Assembly: GCA_030789695.1 (NCBI GenBank)
Contig: CM061142.1
Location: 47,991,987-48,055,986 of the forward strand
Source: Scilla litardierei
Lineage: Eukaryota; Streptophyta; Magnoliopsida; Asparagales; Asparagaceae
Reading direction: 5' to 3'
Length of the DNA stretch: 64,000 nt
Shown piece after piece: positions 55,206-64,000 of the stretch. The notes below the pieces were generated by a model that saw only the letters and a list, made by a program, of their open reading frames with translations, was not told where the DNA came from and made no database searches. Positions within the stretch are counted from its first letter, which is position 1. The number at the start of each line of letters is the position of its first letter. The position numbers and the translations under genes were made by a program.

Positions 55206-58200
55206 TGGATTCTCGATAGTGGTTGCTCCAAACAAATGACGGGAGATCCCTCATTGCTCTTCGAAGTGATTAGCATTAAGGATGGTGCAATGGTCACTTT
55301 TGGAGGTAATCAAAAAGGAATCATCATTGGAGTAGGTATTGTCGGTAACCCTTCAAAACCCTTAATTACTAATGTATTTCTTGTTAGTGGTTTATGTCAC
55401 AATCTCATTTCCATTATTCAACTGTGTGACAAAGGTTACAAGGTTAACTTTGGAGAAGGATTGTGTACAATTGTTGATTGTGATTCGAATGTTTTATTTT
55501 TCGGTATTATACGTAAAAATATTTATTATTTGAGCTTGCCTAAAACCGTAAAACATTGCTTAGTTGCTAATACAAGTGAACAACTACTATGGTATCGACG
55601 TTTTGGTCATGTTCACTTCAAGCACTTACATAAGTTAGCTAAGTATGATCTAGTCAAAGGTTTTCCTAAAATTGCTTTTAGTAAGCAAAACTTTTGTGAT
55701 TCATGTCAAAGAGGTAAACTTAGTAAATCTTCGTTTAAGCTTAAAGAAGGCATTACTTCTAAGAGGCCCCTAGAACTTCTTCATCTAGATTTGTTTGGGC
55801 CAACTAGAACTGCATCTTTAGGCAACGCTCATTATGGATTAGTTGTCGTTGACAAATTTTCTAGATTTACTTGGGTTTCATTCTTAACTAATAAGAATGA
55901 AGCTTTTGAAGAGTTTACCATATTTGCAAAGAAGATTCAGAATCTCTTCGGATCCACCATTATCACTATCCGTAGTGATCATGGAGGAGAATTCGAGAAT
56001 GAATGTTTTACTAAGTTTTGTGATGACACCGGGATAACTCATAATTTTTCCTTCCCTCGGACACCACCACAAAATAGTGTTGTAGAGAGAAAGAATAGGA
56101 CTCTTATTGAGTGTGCTCGCACTATGCTCCATGATAGTCATCTTGGACTACAATTTTGGGCAGAGGCGGTGCACACAGCATGTTATGTGCTCAATAGGAT
56201 CCTAGTGAGACCCCGAACGAACAAAACTTGTTTTGAGTTGTTTTATGACAAAAAGCCTCAAGTAAAATATTTTCGTGTTTTTGGTTCAAAATGTTTTATC
56301 AAGAACACTTTTGGTAATCTAGATAAATTTGAGCCAAGATCCGATGAAGGAATTTTTGTTGGATATTCCACACGTAGCAAAGCCTACCGGATATACAAAA
56401 AAACTTCTTCAACGATTGAGGAATCTCTACACGTATCATTTTATGAAGATTTTGATTTTCCTCATGTTGTTGATGATAGTGTAGATGTTATTTGTGATTC
56501 TCTTAGTAATGTTAAGATTAATGATTCGATTATTGAGACTAACACTACTAACGAAATTATTGAAGATGTTCCAAGTGATGCAGGAATACCCAAAGCGTAT
56601 CCGACCGTTCGGAACCATCCACATAACCAAATAATTGGAGATATTGGTGTGGGTGTTCGAACAAGGTCAAGAATTGAAGAACTCTCATTGCGCATTTGTC
56701 TCTACCATTGAGCCAAAGAACATCCAAGAAGCGTGTGAGGATAGCTCTTGGATAGTGGCAATGGAAGAAGAACTAATGCAATTCGAGAGAGTTTGGGAGC
56801 TCGTTCCTCTTCCAAGTGGTCACCAAGTCATTGGGACCAAGTGGATCTTCAAGAACAAGACCGATGAGAACGAGGTAATCACAAGGAACAAAGCAAGATT
56901 AGTAGCTCAAGGCTACCGACAATAGAAAGGTATTGATTTCGAAGAATCTTTTGCTCCCGTAGCTAAACTAGAAGCTATTAGATTGCTTTTATCTTTTGCA
57001 TCCTATAAGAATTTCAAACTATTTCAAATGGATGTTAAAAGTGCATTTTTAAATGGGTTTGTCAATGAAGAAGTATATGTTTCTCAACCTCCCTGTTTTA
57101 TTCATGAAAAATTTCCAAACCATGTTTTCAAACATAAGAAATCGTTGTATGGGTTGAGACAAGCTCCTAGAGCTTGGTATGATCGACTTAAGACCTTTCT
57201 TTTGGATTTAGATTTTAAAATGTGAGAAGTTGATTCTACACTCTTCATTAAAGATTATGAAAATGACATTCTTTTGATTCAAGTTTATGTAGACGATATA
57301 ATTTTTGGTTCTACTAACTTTAATCTTTGTCAAGAATTTTTTAAGTCTATGAAGGAGGAATTAGACATGAGCCACATGGGAGAGCTCACTTATTTCCTTG
57401 GACTTCAAATTCGACAAATGGAGAATGGAACTTTCATACATCAGACAAAGTACACAGGGGAGCTTATCAAGCGATTCGGGATGGAATCGTCTTCAAGCAA
57501 AAGGACTCCCATGAGTACTACTACCCACCTTCACAAGGATGAAAACGGAAAAGATGTAGATGTTCGTCTATATCGAGGTATGATCGGTAGCTTACTTTAC
57601 TTAACTGCTAGTAGGCCCGATATCATGTTTTCCGTATGCTTGTGTTCTAGATATCCAGCTAGACCTAAGGAGTCACACTTGATTGCGGTTAAACGAATAT
57701 TTCGTTATCTCAATCAGTCTCTAGATTATGTGTTACTTTACCCTAAGTCTATCACATATGAGTTAATCTCATATAGTGATGCCGACTTTACCGGATGCAA
57801 GTCCGACAGGAAAAGTACTAGTGGCACTTGCCATTTCCTAGGAAATTCCCCTGTTTCTTGGTTTTCCAAGAAACAGAACTCGGTATCATTGTCCACGACT
57901 GAAGCGGAATATATTGCCGCGGGTCTTGCATGTGCACAAGTCCTTTGGATGAGACACACTCTTAGTGACTATGGCGCCAATTGTGATACTTGCCCTATCA
58001 TGGTTGATAACCAAAGTGATATATGTCTTTCCAAGAACCCGATACATCACTCTCGTACCAAACACATAGATGTGAGACACCATTTTATTAATGATCATGT
58101 AGCTAAGAAGGACATCATCTTAGAGTCCATTGAAACCCAAAAACAAATTGCCGACATCATCACAAAGCCTCTTAAAGAAGATTCATTTGTGAGGTTGCGT

Positions 58201-58269
58201 GGAGAATTAGGAATTATAGGTGAATCTGAAATTTATAAGCTCAACATATATGTTATTAACACTTTTTGA
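55206..58269 (+). pseudogene. pol: SIRE pol: protease, integrase, RT, RNase H, lightly broken
   Basis: Protease core WILDSGCSKQMTGD at 55206. Integrase in 55236-56711: zinc motif (RRFGHVHFKHLH ... FCDSCQRGK), HLDLFGP, IRSDHGGEFEN and NSVVERKNRT supply D, D and E. A 1-nt shift near 56690 leads to 56635-56925. TAG at 56923 (YRQ-stop-KGIDFEE) and TGA at 57223 (FKM-stop-EVDSTLF) interrupt RT. RT shows [26 protein letters not shown] and YVDDIIFGST. RNase H runs to 58269 with SYSDADFTGC, STTEAEYIAA and ADIITKPL. All catalytic motifs look intact apart from these lesions. Confidence 0.95.
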
Positions 58270-58503
58270 CCTCATATCATCATGTTGCCTCTTCATTTGA
58301 TATATCATATATATGTGTTTAAGAAAGGCAATTGAGATTTATGTGATCTCATGAGTTCTTTAAGATTTTTTTAGAGATTTGTGTTGCAATTGATTTAACA
58401 TATTACATTGTTTTTATGATGAGTTTGTGATCAGAGTATAGGTCCTAGGGTGAGTGTTCTTATCCTCTGGATTTCCATCTCACTGTGCATTTTTGGACCA
58501 GGA

Positions 58504-58852
58504 CAGACGACTGTCTTTCCTTCGACAGTCGACTGCCCTACTATATCTTCTCAGTCAGAAATTTCTATCTTTCGCACAGACGACTGATGACAATTTTCCA
58601 GTCGACTATTTTTTCAACAGGCGACTGCATTTTAGTCATCAGGCAACTGTCATTTCTGTCAAATTTTTTCCAGTACTCTCTGTCTTTTTGGTGAAGTTTA
58701 TTGATTCTCAGTCAGTCGACTGATGTGTATTGTACAGTCGACTGTCTCATGGACAGACGACTGTCTGTTACCCAACAGTCGACTGTCTGTCTTCCTGTGC
58801 TTATTTCTTATCACTTCATCCAGTCGACTGACTTTTGTTCTTCAGTCGACTG
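58504..58852 (+). promoter_or_regulatory. Phased CAGTCGACTG palindromes in the SIRE pol-env spacer
   Basis: About 12 copies in the same geometry as the LTR: pair at 22 bp (58504), group 22-19-22 starting CAGACGACTG (about 58577), group 22-19-22 starting about 58713, pair at 22 bp (about 58821). Spacer sequences differ from those in the LTR. Followed by a TTATATAC stretch at 58933-58940, then the env-like start at 59041. Confidence 0.9.
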
Positions 58853-58932
58853 TCTACTGTTGTGTCGGTTCACTGCTTTGATCTGAGTCGTCGATTCTTT
58901 GATCCAACAGCCCAGATTAATTTGCCTCTTTC

Positions 58933-58940
58933 TTATATAC
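58933..58940 (+). promoter_or_regulatory. TATA-like box before the SIRE env-like ORF
   Basis: TTATATAC, 80 bp after the palindromes and 100 bp before the ATG at 59041. In the LTR the gap between palindromes and TATA is similar (about 90 bp). Inference only. Confidence 0.45.
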
Positions 58941-59040
58941 GTCGAGACGTTTCATTTCGACCCTTACACTCTCTCTTGTTCGATTATCGTCGTTTGATTT
59001 CATCGCTTGTCAATTTTCGTCTCTTTCGATTGATTGACTC

Positions 59041-60498
59041 CATGGCTCCCAGAACCAAGGGAAAAGGGAAGAGTAGCTCCTAAGAAACCTAGGGCTCCTA
59101 AGAAACCTACCGTTGCCAAGAACAAGAAACCCTACAAAGCCCATACCAAAAATGCCGAATCTCCCTCTCACTCTACTTCGCCGAGGTATTCTCCTTCTGA
59201 GTCTTCTTCTTTTGACGCTGAGCCCCTAATCAAGCGTCAGCGCAATCCCATTGGTGTTAGCATCAATGAGCCTAGTGCTGACGCTCCCCATCATTCACCT
59301 TCTGTGTCGAGTTCTGCAGAAGAGACCCATGTCGCTTCACCTTCTGATCCCCTTATCACGATTTGCCGAGATGATCTTTGCTTGGCAAAATTCTACTCTC
59401 TTATAGGGATCAAACTTCTTAGGTAGCGGTATATAGTTTTTCCCGCCTTCACTGCTGAGAGACTGTCTGACATCCTATCTGCTACCCATTTGGCCGATCT
59501 TTTTCGCTTCTCTCAAAGCGAGTCTCCTAGGGCTTATCCATTTTTGGTTAAGCTCCTCTATGCTAACCGCATTCACGGTGAGTACTCCACCACTGGATAT
59601 ATCGATACTGTTGTCCCGGGTACTTCCATTTGCATTGATCCCACTCTATTAGGAACCATTCTTAGGATTCCTTCTACCAGATCTCTTCCCTCTGACATTT
59701 CCATTTCTGATATATATCAATGAGCATGGCCAGGATGTCCTCCGGGACATGTTCTGTGTGATACCCTCAGTCCTGGATTCTGGTATTAGGTCGTTTATGT
59801 TTTCGGCTAGGGGTTAGGCTGTTCACCTCGTGGTGAAGTCCAACATCCTGCCGAAGTATGGAAAATTTGACCAGCCTTCCCAGGATATTCTGAGGTGTAT
59901 GTATGCGATTTTCTTCGGGATGTCCGTGAACTGGGCCGGTTTCCTCCTTGACAGGATGGACAAGCTCGAGTTTACTTCCTCCTCTGCACACATTCCATAC
60001 GGTGGTCTTCTCACGCTTGTCTTCTGACATTTTGGCATCGATTTCTCTCCTTTTGAGCCCATGTCTTTTGCTCCTCTCCTTGATGCTTCTGCGAAGTCGA
60101 AGTCCTCTTCGGCACTGCAGTCTGCATCAAAGTAGAGGAAACCCACATCAGCTCTGTCCTCCTCCACTGTTCCACCAGCTAACCTGCCATCTACATCTGC
60201 TCCTCCAGCTTTTGACACCCTCCTTGAGATGGTATCTAGTCTTTATGAGTTAGCTTCATTATCATTCCTGCATTAGGGAATACCCTTCCCTGAGCATCTG
60301 AGACGTTTTGTTCCACCTCAGCCTTATGAGTCTCCTTAGCCCATCGTCACTGATGTCGTTGTGCATCTTGGTGTAGCTTCTACTCAGGATGCTGCTGGTG
60401 CTGCTGCTGTTACTGCTTCTGACCCTCCTCCAGAGGATACCCATGCTATCACAGAGCATGTTTCTCCTTTTGCAGCCCCTGGAGATGCTCACTCATAG
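59041..60498 (+). pseudogene. SIRE env-like third ORF, broken
   Basis: Starts MAPRTKGKGK; a shift near 59075 leads to APKKPRAPKKPTVAKNKKPY (basic), a Ser-rich stretch and CRDDLCLAKFYSLIGIKLL with a stop at 59424. Continues AERLSDILSATHLADLFRFS and IHGEYSTTGYIDTVVPG to 59723, then shifts to NILPKYGKFDQPSQDILRCM (near 59840) and, after more stops, a Pro-rich C-terminus ending DAHS. This arrangement matches plant transposon proteins found 3' of SIRE pol. Function unknown; no obvious membrane segment. Confidence 0.65.
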
Positions 60499-61339
60499 GT
60501 GTTTGTTTTCGTTTGATGGTTGTATTTTGTGTAGTGATGGATATTTGATGCTGATATACGCTGATGTCTGATGTATATCTGATGATGTATGCACTTCAAT
60601 GATATCATGATGTATTTTTTTGGATCATGATGTATTTTTTGTTGGACATGGTGATGTCCACCTGATATGTACTTATCTTTTGATATATATATGATGTTGA
60701 TGTTTAGTCTTGTGTCACATCGTGTATAACTGATTATCATATCTGTGTGATGTTAGTGATATTGTCTCCATGAATGTTTTATTCTCTCATAATGTGATTT
60801 TGAGACTATTTGGACTTGATATTTGATTATTCATGCTATCAGTGATGTGATGCGTTTTCGAAACTATTTTTGTTTCGAATATCTAAAATGTTGATATTGG
60901 ACTTCCATTCCTATATCCACATAAGTATTTGATGTGATTTTATGAGTTTTGATTCTTTATATCTTTATACTCCTTGATTGTTGTTCGTTTTTATTTAGCA
61001 CGATCATTGTTGTTATTTACTCTCACCTTTTTGGATAATGCCATAGGGGGAGAGAAATAAACATACAAGATTCATAATGAATGTGCTAAGTATGTGCTAA
61101 CACTTTGAATCTAAGATAGAAGTTTCCTTAGATTCAAAGGGAGTAAGATTACAATTAATATGGAATTTTATTTCCTAGATTTCTTGAATTGAATTCACTC
61201 ATATCTTACTCATTTGATTCAATTGATATATAGATGCCCAAATATTTGTTGACTAACTTGATTGGCATCTATGTATGGGGAGTAAGTTTTCATTACGCAT
61301 AATTATTTATCTTTTTGTTTATGTTTGTTTGTCATCATC
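60499..61339 (+). other. SIRE 3' non-coding region
   Basis: AT-rich, with short direct repeats of TGATGTAT-type sequence near 60560-60720. No credible gene on either strand. Confidence 0.75.
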
Positions 61340-61353
61340 AAAAAGGGGGAGAA
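61340..61353 (+). other. Polypurine tract, SIRE
   Basis: AAAAAGGGGGAGAA directly before the 3' LTR start; the AAAGGGGGAGA form is typical of SIRE elements. Confidence 0.92.
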
Positions 61354-63168
61354 TGTTGAGTATTGGACTTCTTCCTACTTGGTGTTAATGATGAGCAAAC
61401 ATAAATACTTGTGACTGATCCCCTATTTTGCAGTTAATCTATTGCCTAAGCTTATTATGAAGATCTACTTGTAATGGATGACACTCAAAGTTCATTGAAG
61501 GCAAATGAAATGGATTGGAGGATCGTGGATGGTGTTTGAAGCTCCATGAAGACTTCAAGATCATACGTTGGATAGAAGAGAGAATTCGTCCATGTAAATT
61601 TCTTTTATCTCTTATAGTATGTAGCTTAGAAGTAGAACATTGATGGAGCACACACACACACATCCTCATTTCAGTCTTAGGACATCAGTAGATCAATTGT
61701 CCTTAGACTCCAATTCATTTATCTTTTGATTGTATCTGTATTGTTTATAACAGTCGACTGCTGAACACTTTACAGTCGCCTGTCTCAAAAACAGTCAGCT
61801 GTGTTTTGTTCTACAGTCGCCTGTTATACACAAACTGTTACAATCTAGTTTGGGCTTCTCTGTCTTATTTCCTACAGGCGACTCATGAACGATTTACAGT
61901 TGCCTGTCTAAGTGACAGTCGACTGTGTGTTATGAATCAGTCACATGTCTGTCATTTTCCTAAACTCTATTGATCTGTATTTTTACGGCCAGTCGACTAA
62001 TATTGAATATACAATCGACTGTCCATTGGATCAGTCGACTGTCCATTGGATCAGTCGACTGTCTATGCTGCAACAGTTGTCTGGCTGTGAGCCAATTTGT
62101 TGACTCAGCTCTCTGGAAATTCTCAGGGTATTTGACAGTCATCTGTATAAGGATTTACAGTCGCCTGTTCTGATTAACAGTCGACTGTTTTATTCTTATT
62201 AGTCGTCTGTCCTGTTATCTCAGAAGATTTCCAGAATTCTTTAACTTATCCATCTTTCGGCCAGTCGCCTATATAAGAACTTACAATCGCCTGTTGGTTT
62301 AACAGTCGCCTGTCTCTCCTTCATCAGTCGCCTGTCCACGTGGTAAGTTACCATTATGAATTCTCACCTACCCTTGCTGACTGTGCAACAGTCGACTGTC
62401 GCGAGTGCAGATGCTATCCGTTGAGAATTTTCTCACGAATTCCAAAAGGGTTTTTGCCTAATCTGTTTTGTGGATTTGAGAAACCTATATAAGGGCCTTC
62501 TACTGTTCCATTGAAAAGTTACCTAGGCTATTGCAAAATCTCTCACGCTTTCATTCTCAAGTTTTAAAGCTCTCAAATCCAAAGCCCTAAGAATTCCAAT
62601 CTTTGATCTCTTGCTCTCCAACCTAGAACCAAAGAGTTATCTTCTAGGAATTTGGTGCAGTCAAGAGAAATGGCTTTCTCCTCTCTTCCAAGAGAGTCTC
62701 CAACACACAACACACTTCTCCTTCAAGTTCTACTTCAAGGCATAGGTGATTGTAAGTGTTGCTTTCATATTTCATAACTTTCGTTATTTGAATTTGCTCT
62801 CGGGTTGTGAGAGCGGTTTGCTTGCTCCCAAGTTGTGGGATTCAAGGTCAATCGATTGTATTTCAATTTCACTTATAGGGTTGCTACAAGTGGATTTTAA
62901 GGGAGCCTCAAGTTAGGGTTCTAACTTGAGTATCCGGAGGTATCCGGGTGGAAGGGACGTAGGATTACCGGGAACAATTCGGGAAGTGACTTGGGTAATT
63001 CGAACCCTTGAATCATCTCTGCATTTGCGTGTGTTTCATTTTGGGTTTAATTTCTATTCCACATTATTTTGTTGGATTGCATTTAAATTGGTGTAACTAT
63101 CTTTTTAAATTGCATAAACACTATTCAACCCCCCTTCTAGTGTTTTCCCCATAGACAGGATCCTTACA
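61354..63168 (+). repeat. SIRE 3' LTR, 1815 bp
   Basis: Palindromes at 61751-62398; near 62020-62065 the block TCAGTCGACTGTCCATTGGA is duplicated, adding one palindrome, while the pair near the 3' end of the array (51947-51978 in the 5' LTR) is reduced to one. TATA box 62485-62494. Ends TCCTTACA, followed by TACTT. Confidence 0.95.
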
Positions 63169-63173
63169 TACTT

Positions 63174-64000
63174 TTCATAGAAAACACATCAAGCTTCACG
63201 CATTGATTGCCTAAACTTGGAGTACTGCTTTGTTATCTGCTATCACTTCTAATTGCATGAAAATGTACGCTCAACTTTCCGGTTGATTGAATGTATGCCT
63301 TTTTGATATGACTGTATTAGTTTACTTTCTAAAATCAAACTGAGTAGATTACATTACACTGCTGAAATTTGTCGTACACATACAAAAGAGTGAACTGAGC
63401 GTTGCATATTTTTCTTTCTCCACATATCTTGAACATCATTTCTATACTTAAAATCATTCGTGAATCTCCCTTTGGCGAACCTTATATTGGCATCCTCCCC
63501 ATGCTAAAAGGTCCAAGCTCCATTACCCCAAAATCAAAAGTGAAATACATGCATACCCTTCCATCTCTGATTTGGGATTATTATTGTGTATATTCCTTTT
63601 ATAAAAAAACAAAAAATAATAAAAAAACAAAAAGAAAGAAAAAAAGAGAAGAAAAAAGAGAAAAGAAAAAAAAAGGAAAAAAGGAGAAGTTCATTGGTGT
63701 ATACGCAATCCTTCCTTCCTTCTTTCTTTTTTCTTATTTCACCTCTATTCTTATAGAGCTTCAAAAAATGGGAAAACCCGTATTGTTCTATTTGATGCCA
63801 CCTCGCTTCTGGATAAGCTTGGAGAAGGGGATCTGATGATGTGTGAGAGAGTGACCACTTATATGTGCATGACGACCTAAGCTAGGTAATTTTTGATACT
63901 TAGGGAGATTACTAGAGTATAACGAAGCCTATGAAATGAATGTTTGGCATGCACTTGATGAATACCATTTCTTTCTATTCTTATCGCTTTATAATATGTG
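63174..64000 (+). other. Athila-1 3' non-coding region, right part
   Basis: Resumes Athila-1 after SIRE: GAAAACACATCAAGCTTCAC matches the Athila-2 3' region near 36876-36895 (minus). Contains an A-rich purine tract near 63602-63690, the counterpart of the pyrimidine run at 36380-36480. The 144-codon frame at 63402-63836 crosses this tract and is not considered a gene. The 3' LTR is expected just beyond 64000. Confidence 0.75.

Larger units (their letters stand above)
50936..63168 (+). mobile_element. Complete SIRE-lineage Ty1/copia retrotransposon
   Basis: 12.2 kb, LTRs 50936-52748 and 61354-63168, flanked by TACTT. Order: LTR, primer site, gag, pol (protease, integrase, RT, RNase H), palindrome spacer, env-like ORF, 3' region, polypurine tract, LTR. 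SIRE assignment rests on the integrase and RT wording, the large size and the third ORF. Few inactivating changes: two stops and one shift in the first part of gag, a shift at the gag end, one shift and two stops in pol. Confidence 0.95.
28733..64000 (+). mobile_element. Athila element 1, plus strand, interrupted, 3' LTR outside window
   Basis: Pieces in order: 5' LTR 28733-30607, primer site 30614, gag 30716-32590, protease and polyprotein tail 32640-33483, spacer 33484-33852 and 47388-48184, env-like ORF 48185-50194, 3' region 50195-50935 and 63174-64000. Athila-2 (33853-47382) and SIRE (50936-63168) are inserted in it. RT, RNase H and integrase are absent: the protease runs directly into the tail that follows integrase in Athila-2. 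The 3' region parallels Athila-2's, so the 3' LTR should lie just right of the window. Confidence 0.85.

Overview
The window reads as a repeat nest from a flowering-plant nuclear genome. Every long reading frame that can be recognised belongs to an LTR retrotransposon, or to a plastid fragment carried inside one. No intact host gene, tRNA or rRNA was seen. Plant origin rests on the families present (Athila, SIRE, Tat and an Angela-like Copia, plus a Tekay-like non-autonomous group) and on a plastid ndhB fragment with part of its group II intron. The species cannot be named from the sequence.

Layout. 1-12172 is a minus-strand tandem array of a non-coding, LARD-type element: partial internal region (1-1509), LTR (1510-5050), internal region (5051-8560), LTR (8561-12172). 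It abuts a Tat-like element with only a gag remnant (12173-17663), which carries about 20 tandem hairpin-forming repeats and an antisense extra ORF. 17664-28732 is the 3' end of a minus-strand Copia element, split by a complete LARD copy (20099-28498, target duplication AAAGA). 28733-64000 is a plus-strand Athila element (Athila-1) whose right end lies outside the window. Athila-1 is interrupted twice: by a complete minus-strand Athila of the same family (Athila-2, 33853-47382, target duplication ATACC) and by a complete plus-strand SIRE element (50936-63168, target duplication TACTT).

How the parts relate. Athila-1 keeps gag and protease but lacks RT/RNase H/integrase. Athila-2 keeps RT/RNase H/integrase but has a small unknown ORF and the ndhB fragment where gag should be. 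Both keep an env-like ORF 3' of pol. The SIRE copy has gag, pol and an env-like third ORF, broken by a modest number of stops and frameshifts.

The most notable signals are non-coding. (1) Each Athila LTR carries five stem-loops in the predicted RNA leader; the 14-nt loop is nearly constant (TTGCAAGAGATTGG type) while the stems differ yet stay complementary, with compensatory changes between copies. (2) SIRE carries a degenerate 10-bp palindrome (CAGTCGACTG) in quartets spaced 22-19/20-22 bp. (3) Athila carries a different 14-bp palindrome (CACTCGGCCGAGTG) mostly spaced 21-22 bp. In both families the palindromes occur in the LTR upstream of the TATA-like box and again in the spacer before the env-like ORF, in Athila-2 directly before a good TATA box. 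This suggests a duplicated promoter module driving the env-like gene.
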